Shown one piece after another: positions 54,250 to 63,068 of a DNA stretch of 64,000 nt (position 1 is the first letter of the stretch; each line of letters opens with the position of its first letter). Under the pieces are notes generated by a model that saw nothing but the letters and a program-made list of their open reading frames with translations, did no database searches and was not told where the DNA came from. The stretch spans positions 45,498,360-45,562,359 of the forward strand of contig OX328107.1 of NCBI GenBank assembly GCA_946811185.2. The letters run 5' to 3'. The stretch comes from Hippopus hippopus (Eukaryota > Mollusca > Bivalvia > Cardiida > Cardiidae). Both the position numbers and the translations under genes were made by a program.

Positions 54250-54934
54250 CAAACTTCTTTCTTTTAGAAGAGTTACACTCCAAAGAGTTACACTCCAAAG
54301 AGTTACACTCCAAAGAGTAAGAATCATTCATAGATGCAGAAAAAAGACTAATCCCAACTCAATGATTAGGCAAATAGAAAAGAGAATTCATTCATAGAAT
54401 GAAAAAAAGCTAAGTCCAACCCAGTGCTCAGTCTTTTAGAGAAAAAAAATCATTCATAGATGCAAAAAAGACTAAGTCCAACTCAATGGTCAGGCTTTTA
54501 GAAAGAAAATTCATTCATAGGGTAAAAAAAAGTCTAAGTTCAACTCAGTGCTCAGACATTTAGAAATCATTCATAATTGCAGAAAAAACTAAGTTCAACT
54601 CAGCGATATAGGGACAAATTCCATTTAGAGAGAAAAAATCATTCATAGGATGAAAAAACTAAAAAAGTGATCCATTACACATATAAAACACTAAACTCTT
54701 GATTATTTTTTCTCATTTACCATTAACTTTTCGTAAAACCTGAACCAGTATCGCACAATGTTTGGATTAACATTTTTCTCTCATTGCTCTTCTGGTTAGA
54801 AGAAAGAGAACGTTTCAGATATATCAGACATGAAATTGAGCATCTGATGCAAATGCTAGATAAAATGGAATCAATCAAAAGAAAGAGAGGGGGATAAAAA
54901 AGTGCATTCTGTACAAAAAAGCAACTCTTTTCAG
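54250..54934. repeat. internal copy of subterminal repeats plus unassigned spacer
   Basis: 54260-54665 repeats the GTCCAACTCA/TCATTCATAG monomers of the outer arrays, including a small triple repeat of AGAGTTACACTCCAA. 54670-54934 is unique; the minus-strand open frame there has no recognisable motif. A stem-loop scrap (CTCTTTTCAGGG) ends at 54936. Confidence 0.7.
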
Positions 54935-55040
54935 GGAGCCAAAACAGCATGAAACGCCGACGCGGGAAAAACATAGGAGAAAATGACGTCATGGGTCAAC
55001 TAGTTCAATCCGTCTGAAAAGCTGTAAAACCCAGCGTCAT
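54935..55040 (+). promoter_or_regulatory. cassette-1 promoter, right 77-aa gene
   Basis: TGACGTCA at 54984-54991. The TATA position reads TGTAAAA (55023-55029) where the left arm has TATAAAA, so the right copy may be weaker. Confidence 0.75.
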
Positions 55041-55078
55041 TTCCCGCACATCGTTCATTCTCTTCAATTTACTGCAAT

Positions 55079-55312
55079 ATGGAGTGTGCTTTGAGAGATA
55101 TGAGCTTCAGCGAGCTTGCGCAGCTGTCATCCAAAAAAAAGATGGACGCCAAGAAGAAGGAGTTTGTCGTACCATCGACAGAAGATTGGAACGATGACGC
55201 TGAGCCTTCGTTCTCATTGGACTTTGGGCTGGATGAACAGCAGTTGAAGAGGCTAAAGAGGCGGGCAGCAAGTAGCTGCCCAGCCTGCAGAAAGGTTGGA
55301 GGTTGTGCTTAA
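55079..55312 (+). CDS. 77-aa Polinton small protein (right copy)
   Basis: Same protein as 43927-44160, reading outward to the right tip, with SCPACRKVGGC at the C-terminus instead of SCSAC. The CP.C-x4-GC form matches the 88-aa protein (ACPICQANFGC), so this copy probably keeps the ancestral metal-binding tail. The first stem-loop begins 19 nt after the stop. The downstream 1.9 kb holds only the stem-loop array and the subterminal repeats. Confidence 0.8.
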   Translation: MECALRDMSFSELAQLSSKKKMDAKKKEFVVPSTEDWNDDAEPSFSLDFGLDEQQLKRLKRRAASSCPACRKVGGCA

Positions 55313-55331
55313 AAACACAATCTCCAAACCA

Positions 55332-55391
55332 GGTCCTTTTTTAGGACCACCCCAACAGCCCTTTTCAGGGCTAACCATCTACCACGGAAGA
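55332..55391 (+). terminator. histone-like 3' stem-loops, right 77-aa gene
   Basis: GGTCCT/AGGACC with a T5 loop (55332-55348), then AGCCCT-TTTC-AGGGCT (55357-55372), then AACCATCTAC and CACGGAAGA (55383-55391). Confidence 0.78.
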
Positions 55392-55392
55392 T

Positions 55393-55930
55393 CTACCTTT
55401 CTTCAAATTGTCAGACGTAAGTTCTATCTTTTCTTCAAATTGTCATTTCTTCAAATTGTCAGACGAAAGTTCTACCTTCAAGCTGTTAGACGAAAGTTCT
55501 ATCTTTCTTCAAGTTGTCATTTCTTCAAATTGTCACAGCTCTTTTCAGAGCTAACCCAACAGTCCTTTTCAGGACTAACCATCTACCACGAAAGATCTAT
55601 CTTCAAGATGTCAGACGAAAGTTCTATCTTCAAGCTGTCAGACGAAAGTTCTATCTTCAAGTTGTCATTTCTTCAAATTGTCACAGCTCTTTTCAGAGCT
55701 AACTCAACAGTCCTTTTCAGGACTAACCATTACCACGAAAGATCTATCTTCAAGATGTCAGACGAAAGTTCTACCTTCAGGCTGTCAGACGAAAGTTCTA
55801 TCTTCAAGTTGTCATTTCTTCAAATTGTCACAGCTCTTTTCAGAGCTAACCCAGCAGTCCTTTTCAGGACTAACCATTACCACGAAAGTTCTATCTTTCT
55901 TCAAAATTGTCATTTCTTCAAATTGTCAAA
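55393..55930 (+). repeat. array of histone-type stem-loops and downstream boxes, right
   Basis: Paired stems AGCTCT-TTTC-AGAGCT (55537-55552, 55685-55700, 55832-55847) and AGTCCT-TTTC-AGGACT (55561-55576, 55709-55724, 55856-55871). Each pair is followed by ACCA..ACCACGAAAG and several GACGAAAGTTCTATCTTCAAG-like boxes. A 214-aa open frame across it is repeat read-through. Confidence 0.85.
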
Positions 55931-55989
55931 CTTCTTTTAGAAGAGATGCACTCCAAAAGAGTTATACTCCTGAGAGTTATACTGCAAAG

Positions 55990-57190
55990 AGTAAAAAAAA
56001 ACTCAGAAAAAGACTAAGTCCAACCCAGTGCTCAGTCTTTTAGAAAGAAAAAATCATTCGTAATTGCGGAAAAAGACTAAGTCCAGCTCAATGGTCAACC
56101 TTTTAGAAAGAGAGAAAATCATTCATAGGGTGAAAAAAGCAAAGTCCAACTCAGTGATATAGGATAAATTCCTTTTAGAAAAGAGAAATCATTCATAGAG
56201 ATGCAGAAAAAAGTCTAAGTCCAACTCAATGGTCAGGCAATTAGAAAGAGAAAAAAATCATACATAGGTGAAGAAAAAACTAAGTACAACTCAGTGCTCA
56301 GACATTTAGAAAGAAAAAAGTCTAAGTCCAACTCAATGGTCAGGCTTTTAGAAAGAGAGAAAATCATTCATAGGGTAAAAAAAACTAAGTCCAACTCAAT
56401 GGTCAGGCAATTAGAAAGAGAAAAAATCATCCATAGGGTGAAAAAACTAAGTCCAACTCAATGTCCAGGCATTTAGAAAGAGAAAAAATCATCCATAGGG
56501 TGAAAAAAACTAAGTCCAACTCAATGTCCAGTCATTTAGAAAGAGAAAAAATCATCCATAGGGTGAAAAAAACTAAGTCCAACTCAATGTCCAGGCTTTT
56601 AGAGAGAAACCACTTAAAGGCCAAGTAGTGGATAGAAGTAAACAATAAAGCAATCCTAATAGCATATGGGTAAAAAACTAAGTCCAACTCAGTGCTCAGT
56701 CTTTTAGAGAAATCATTCATAATTGCAGAAAAAGACTAAGTCCAACTCAGTGATCAGGCTTTTAGAAAGAAAATCATTCATAGGGTAAAAAAAGTCTAAG
56801 TTCAACTCAATGTTCAGACATTTAGAAAGAGAAATCATCCATAATTGCAGAAAAAGACTAAGTCCAACTCGGTGATCAGGCTTTTAGAAAGAAAATCATT
56901 CATAGGGTAAAAAAAGTCTAAGTTCAACTCAATGGTTAGGCATTTAGAAAAGAGAATTCATTCATAGAATGAAAAAAGCTAAGTCCAACTCAGTGATATA
57001 GGGATAAATTCCTTTTAGAAAAGAGAAATCATTCATAGAGATGCAGAAAAAAGTCTAAGTCCAACTCAATGGTCAGGCTTTTAGAGAGAAACCACTTAAA
57101 GGCCAAGTAATGGATAGAAGTAAAACAATAAAGCAATCCTAATAGCATATGGGTAAAAAACTAAGTCCAACTCAGTGACCAGACCTGTCA
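55990..57190 (+). repeat. subterminal tandem repeats, right arm
   Basis: Mirror of 42040-43245: CTAAGTCCAACTCA motif at 60-75-bp spacing. Confidence 0.9.
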
Positions 57191-57372
57191 GATCACTATA
57201 GAGCACTCGAAGATGTGTCATTTTTGGCCGACCCCTTTGCCTTTAATTGCAGAAAAAATCCACTCAGGGAGGGTAGAATAGGTAAGAATAGGGAATATAA
57301 AAAATGCAAATTCTTTCAGGAAGGCAGAATAGGGACAAATTTCTTTCAGGGGTGGTGATGTAGCCCACTCAG

Positions 57373-57426
57373 GGAGGAGAGTCTAGACCCCTGCCCCTGG
57401 CCTGGCAGGGGTATAGACTCTCCTCC
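57373..57426. repeat. subterminal hairpin, right
   Basis: Exact mirror of 41811-41864, 9 bp from the right tip. Confidence 0.9.
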
Positions 57427-57435
57427 TATACTACT

Positions 57436-57441
57436 AATCAA
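57436..57441. repeat. 6-bp target-site duplication, right (AATCAA)
   Basis: Matches 41796-41801. Confidence 0.92.
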
Positions 57442-57829
57442 AGGTACATTTCATTGTAATGCAGTCTGATAAGTATATTAAGGTTTTTATTTCTCATTTT
57501 CTTTTCCCGTTATTGGTTAGCCAACGATTAGGGTACGTTGCGGAAACAGTGTAGGCTCTGATGATACCGCGCTGTCTCGCGAGACTTGTTCATTTTCTTA
57601 CCATATATGCACAAGAGTTCTAAAATGGAGAATACTCTATCTGACCGGCGATAATAGGTACCACAAATATAGAAACACAATTTATGTTTAAAGTCGATTT
57701 ACTTCATTACAATTGAATTTCCATTGTAAAGTCAGCCTCTTACCTACCGAGGGTACTTTGGAGTCTGAAAAAGGAATGAGAACGGAGAATCAGTAAATTT
57801 TAGGAAACAGAAATGTTCATCCTTTAACA
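57442..57829. other. no gene seen
   Basis: Host sequence to the right of the insertion; nothing recognised. Confidence 0.45.
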
Positions 57830-58690
57830 AACTAGAAGATTGCCCAGGGGCAACATGTCGAGCCCGCCATGGAGGATTTTGAATGGCATGTCTACTCATG
57901 AAGGAGAATAATTGTGCTATACTACATTGAAATCTATCAAAAAACGTGGGATTTATGGCTCGAACATGCTCAATTAAAGACAATTTTATCATTTGACCTT
58001 TCAATAAGACCTTGAGCTTAGAGTTAACTGAACAAATGTTTCAAATGGCTCTTCTGTTGGTAAAGGAGAACACTTGTATAAAATTATTTTTTACTCCATC
58101 CATAAATCCAGGAGCTGTAGTTTGGACAAGCTCTATTTAAGACAATTTTATCATTTGACCTTTAAGTGTGACTTTGATCTTAGACCCATCCGAACAAAAT
58201 ATTTAAATGGTACTTCTACTTGTAAAGAAGAACATTTGTGTAAAATCTTTTATAACTTTATTGATAAATGTTGAAGTTGTGACCTTCAGTGTGACCTTGA
58301 CCTTGGACCCGTCTGAATGAATTATTCAAATGACACTTTTACTGGAAGAGGAGAACACTCCTGTAAAATTATTTTGACATCCATCAATACATGTAGAACT
58401 TGTAGCTCAGAAAAGCCCCATGGCAATTTTATCTTTTGACCTTCAAGTGGGACCTTGGCCTTGGACCTACCTGAACAAATGTTTCAAATGGCACTTCTTT
58501 CCATAAAGGAGAGCAACTGTGCCATATTCTTTTGAAATCCATCAATAAATGCAGAAGTTCTGGTTCGGACAAATTCGGATGAACGTACGCACACTTGTAC
58601 GGACGGACGGACGCACATACACCAAAGTGACATTGTGACAACTATGTCTCGCTCACCGAAAGCGGGCTCGACAACAACAACAACAACAAC
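57830..58690. mobile_element. pearl-like element with ~145-bp monomers
   Basis: Ends GTCGAGCCCGCC (near 57857) and AGCGGGCTCGAC (near 58661) are inverted copies. The monomers (TTTATCATTTGACCTTT...AAGGAGAACA) match 27560-28770. A GGAC run lies at 58600-58610 and a CAA repeat at 58672-58695. Confidence 0.75.
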
Positions 58691-58714
58691 AACAAAAAAA
58701 AAGAAAACGAATTT

Positions 58715-59125
58715 GAAGCAACCTTGAAAATGGGCTTCTGAAAACATTGTTGGAAAATAAGAAAATGCTGGTAACCAGCATTTTATCTTTTTCCATAAAT
58801 GTTTTCAATTTTTAGAACACAAATCTTACAATTTGAGCCACACTTGATACATCGCCTGCATATCCTTTGGATTTTGGACAAGTTTTAAATTTTGACGTAT
58901 TATACAGAGTTGAAAAGACGAGTTTTTCTGTTTCCTTAGGTTGTACAAACACGTATATCAATATTTTTTTAATGTCAAGAAGACAAAATGTTTGACTCGT
59001 TCATATTAAAATCTAGAGGTAGGTGGCTTAAAAGACAGAGTTTTCCCATTAAAGGATAAGACAAGTTTTGGTAAAAAAGGGAAATTACTGGTTACCAGCT
59101 CTTTCTCCTTTCCAAGCGATGTTTA
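58715..59125. repeat. MITE-A copy and a fragment
   Basis: 58715-58910 with core near 58745-58800; a second core fragment (GGTTACCAGCTCTTTCTCC) ends near 59120. Confidence 0.65.
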
Positions 59126-59127
59126 AA

Positions 59128-59910
59128 CAAGAGGGCCGTCGTCACAATATACGCCGCCACATGGCTGCCATTTCAAGCAGCTAGCCATAGAGACTAAATA
59201 GTTGGAATTTCTAGCACCTGCCTGGGTAGCTGAATGGATATATTGTGTTACTTGTGATCTAAAAGGTTCACGCACGGACTGATGGATGGACAGACGGATG
59301 CACGACGGACTCATTGGTTATTGGCTTTGATTAACCAATAAAAATATGAAGTTTCATAAAATTATGTACATTAGTTGGAGATACATCGACGAAAAATTAA
59401 GTTTGACATGAAGCCCCCTTTTTCCATGACACAACAATAAATTCCAAAAACCCTGACAATATGCGCTAGGTCACATGATCTGTGAAAATTTCATCCAAAT
59501 CCGTTGAGATATGTCCGGTAATGAAAGAGATATTGGTGAAAAATGAAATGTAACATAAAGCCCCATTTTTCCATGACGCAGCTACAAATTGCAAAACCTT
59601 GACAATATGCGATAGGTCACATGATGAGAAACATTCTGTGAAAATTTTATCCAAATCCGTCAAGAACTGTGGGAGGAGTTGCGTTCACAAGAAATGAAAC
59701 ATAGCATGAAACCCCCTTTTTCCATGACCTAACTACAAATCGCAAAACCTTAACGATATGCGCTAGGTCACATGATGAGAAACATTCTGTGGAAATTTTA
59801 TCCGAATCCGTCCAGAAATGTGGAAGGAGTTGCGTTCACAAGAAATGGACGTACGTACGGACTGACGAAGGGACGGACGGACGGATAGACGGAGAAGATG
59901 ACGCCAATGT
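59128..59910. mobile_element. pearl-like element with ~120-bp monomers
   Basis: Starts AACAAGAGGGCCGTCGTC as at 11403. Three monomers around CCCCTTTTTCCATGAC...ATGCGCTAGGTCACATGA (near 59410, 59560, 59710), then GGAC microsatellite (59870-59883). Confidence 0.65.
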
Positions 59911-61527
59911 ACGTATAAAAAGTATTCTTCCTCCGGCAATCAAGATTAATCAAGATTAAGAGAAAGTAATCCCGAAGAAATCGATAATAGCAAACTGATA
60001 CGGCGCAATTTTGTTTACTGATATTCCGTCGTAAAAGTAACCTACGCCAAAAATAGAAGAGTAGGCGGACAGATTTTGCGCGCACTGTAGGAAGTAAACA
60101 AACTATCAAAGATTATATTAACAAGCAGCATTGAATCGAGCAATGGAAATATTCAAATAAGATATATGTTCCACGTGCACCTTTTTTCACTGAAATACAT
60201 CCCTGCAGTATGTAAATTACCTACCGTGTCATTACCATATTTCGTATCTTGCCTCGAAATATACAAAGAGGGAGTTTTCCGTAAATTATCCTATTAGTTA
60301 AAGCTTCAGTAAACAACGTTCTAGATAATGGCTTTGCTGTCTACATACATGCATTTAAGAGATTACTTTGATTTCTTAGATTTTTTTTCATCAAAGATGG
60401 CATGGGGCTTTTATTGCTGTACGCTTTAAAACAGGCCCTTAAAAAAAAAACAAGTTAAAACTTCTATATCAGCAACGTATATGATTTAAGATGCAGTTTG
60501 AATGTTTCAGTCTAAAGATATAAAGAAAAGTATTTTGATGACTATAAGTCAATAGTAAATATGTACTTGTAAACCCTTTCACGAAAAATCCTGCCATGTT
60601 CGCGACCATGAAGAATGCCTTTTTAAAATAAATGTATTGTGGTAAAAATGTGACCCTTTACTAAAAGATCCGGTATTTTTTTTATCCTCAACTCAGCAGA
60701 CTTAAGTCCATTTTGCTAAGTTTAGCCTGAAGCATTGTGTCAGCTTATGTTCTGTTAATGTTAGCGAAATGCATCTCAAAAAAACGAACCCAGCATACGC
60801 TGGAAAATGTTCCTGTTAGCGTATTTAAGTATTTTTTTTTTTTGTGTTTGTGTGTGTTAAACCGGCCCTAGGTATCTAGATAATTGGCAGTTGCATAGTT
60901 ACAGATGTAAACATAACTACGAAGGGACTAGTAGACCGCTCTTCCAATACCGCTACGAGATTCAAATCGACGGCCTGCTAGCTTTCCCTTAGTAGTTGGA
61001 ATAACCAAAAGTCACAACTTGACAGGCCAGGGCTTTATGGAGGATGTTTTAAAACATTAAGCCCAGATTCTTTCAAACTCATGTACCGTGATGGATTTAT
61101 GTGCAAACGCGTTATCATGAAGCAATTTTATGCCGTGGATGCCAGTGCGCGGTCTGCGTTTATGATAGAATTCAGCAACCTGTGTGAGAACAATTCATCT
61201 ATAAAATTTCCCGGTAACAGACCTACTTTTGAAAATTGTCTATGCTTTCAAATTAGGTTTGACTTACTTCCGAAGGTGAAAGACCTATTCGTATTATCGC
61301 TCGCCAAAAAAAGAACTGGACCTCTTTAATCAAAGAAAAGTGCATATACCGTACGACTTACGGTCTTTTTTTGGCGAGCGATAAGTTGCATATTTTAAAC
61401 TGCAAGTAACGCCCAGTTTCCCTATGTTTGCAGAGAAACGTGTACTTTGTAATATTTATCAGTGTTTAACAAAATAATTTAATTTGAAAAAAAATGTAAA
61501 GAGGCCCCTTTTATTCCAAAAATGCCC
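59911..61527. other. no gene; small inverted repeat
   Basis: A 21-bp inverted repeat (TTATCGCTCGCCAAAAAAAGA, near 61294 and 61364) brackets ~50 bp. The open frame at 61081-61329 runs into this repeat and shows no family resemblance. A MITE-A fragment lies near 60570-60680. Confidence 0.45.
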
Positions 61528-61730
61528 AGGGTTCGTATTCATCAAATATCTTCTGAAAATTCTTGGTCTTAATCTCAGACATTTTCTAAATTTGAAAGTA
61601 TCACAAATTCTGATTAGCTAAAGCAAACGGTTTTACCAATCAGAAGTTGTGTTACTTTCAATTTAGGAGATTCTTGTGGAGTACACTAAGGGTATTCTTA
61701 AAAACGGTTAGTGAATACAAACCCAGGGTT
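61528..61730. repeat. hairpin MITE with CCCAGGGTT ends
   Basis: CCCAGGGTTCGTATTCA / TGAATACAAACCCAGGG inverted ends and internal GAAAGTATCACAAATTCTGA / AATCAGAAGTTGTGTTACTT arms; a relative lies at 4120-4275. Confidence 0.75.
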
Positions 61731-62450
61731 GTTTGTATCCATAGTAAACCACATTTTGTGGAATCATTCTAGCCACATCGGGTTTACCTTAATTTCAAGA
61801 TTTTTTTCTATTTGAAAGTGCTTTTTGCCTTTTACGATATTCGTAGGGTTTACAGTCATGCCTAGACATAAAAGATTTTAGTTATGATAGTAGTGTTGTC
61901 CCTGAATTAAATGTTGTTCTAAATAGAAGAAATCATAGTGAAAACAGTACTTTCACTATAAGAAAGGTTCAAATTTCAAGTAAAAAATAATTTACATAAT
62001 ATGTGTGATGCAATAAAGTGGAATCTTTTTCGAATAGTTATTGCTCAGATACGCCTGTATAAGTTTTTATATGAAGAGAAAGAGCAATTTTCTTACAATT
62101 GACAAGCTGGTGAACACAACAATGAGGCCGGTGCTGGAATAATTGATGGACAGAATGCTTCACAAGTAGCCTCAGTCGCATCTGAGCCAAGAGCCGCTTG
62201 CAGGTCACGGGCTATTTCATCTACTGAAACTGTAATGCGAGTACGAAAACGATTAATCATTTGCACATGAAGATCAAAATACATTTTCACAGAGATGGTG
62301 AATGGAGAAAAGTAGATGTAAAAGGATTTGAAATTTTATTATAATAAAGACTAGAAAATCTCCAGAAAAGTATGAAGAGAATTTACGACTCGAAACACAC
62401 TTGGAAAAAAAAAAAATGAAAACTGATTAACATATCACTCTGTAGAATGT
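61731..62450. other. no gene seen
   Basis: No repeat family or coding motif recognised. The minus-strand open frame at 62093-62290 (65 aa) is not interpretable. Confidence 0.4.
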
Positions 62451-62681
62451 TAATTCTTTACCTCGCAATCATGTGATTTGACAGCCCTAACGGAAAAGGC
62501 TCTTAAAGCATTGTGGGAAAAGGAGAAAATAATGGTTTCCAACATTTTCTCCTTTTCTCAAAATGTTCCCTACCATGAAAAAAAAAAAAAAAAAAATCTT
62601 TTACGCTGCAATGAATTAGTTATCTGCAAATGCGTTCAATTTGGAAAAGTCTGAATTTTTTCTTGTGGTAAAGGGTTAAAA
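62451..62681 (+). repeat. MITE-A copy
   Basis: TTAATTCTTTACCTCGCAATC start, core near 62507-62563, poly-A expansion at 62577-62596, GGTAAAGGGTTAA end. Confidence 0.7.
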
Positions 62682-62839
62682 GGAGACATGTATCAGCAAA
62701 CACTCGAAAGTCTGTCTTTGTTTTCCTGGCTACGATTAGTTTTAAATCCTTTTACCATAGCTCAAAGAATCTGGAATTCCTGGTATTTGTCTTTAATATA
62801 TACCTATGACAAGGTAAATATAGAACTTGTAAATGACTT

Positions 62840-63068
62840 TTAACCCATTACCACACAATCCCTACTTTTGACGACCCTGAGAAAGAAGCCTTTAGGAAAC
62901 ATTGTGGGAAAAGGAGAAAATGCTGGTAACCAGCATTTTCTCCTTTTCCCACAATGTTTTCTACCCTTCACAAAACAAATTTCAAATTTTCAGTCACTTT
63001 TATTTTGTCGTCTGCAAATGCTTTCGATTTGGACAAGTCTAAAATATTGTCGTTGGGTAATGAGTTAA
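62840..63068 (+). repeat. MITE-A reference copy, 229 bp
   Basis: Cleanest copy: TTAA (62840-62843), CCCATTACCACACAATCCC, perfect 57-bp palindrome 62900-62956 (28-nt arms around one central A), ...GGTAATGAG, TTAA (63065-63068). Confidence 0.8.

Larger units (their letters stand above)
41802..57435. mobile_element. Polinton/Maverick-type element, 15,634 bp, lacking integrase and capsid genes
   Basis: The tips are AGTAGTATAGG...CCTATACTACT, flanked by AATCAA on both sides, with long inverted arms and a protein-primed-type PolB. Six-base duplication, 5'-AG tips, 15-20 kb size and this PolB are the recognised hallmarks of Polintons. I looked for an rve integrase (DDE core plus HHCC), an FtsK/A32-type ATPase (Walker A), an adenovirus-type cysteine protease and capsid-sized genes: none of the remaining genes (68-271 aa) can be any of these. 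All main frames are intact, which argues for recent activity with integrase supplied in trans, or for a derived autonomous lineage. Confidence 0.92.
52508..57435. repeat. right inverted arm of the Polinton
   Basis: The outer part (54935-57435) is almost identical to the left arm. 52508-53685 pairs with 44305-45287 at lower identity. 53686-54934 has no left counterpart. The inner limit falls inside the 218-aa gene on this side and at the stop codon of the 220-aa gene on the other. Confidence 0.93.

Noticed and set aside
41802..57435. Endogenous adenovirus, herpesvirus or adintovirus-type genome
   Set aside because: No capsid, ATPase, protease or integrase gene is visible; the polymerase, tips and 6-bp duplication fit a Polinton better.
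61081..61329. 82-aa open frame as a host exon
   Set aside because: No recognisable motif, it runs into a small inverted repeat, and no splice context can be argued.
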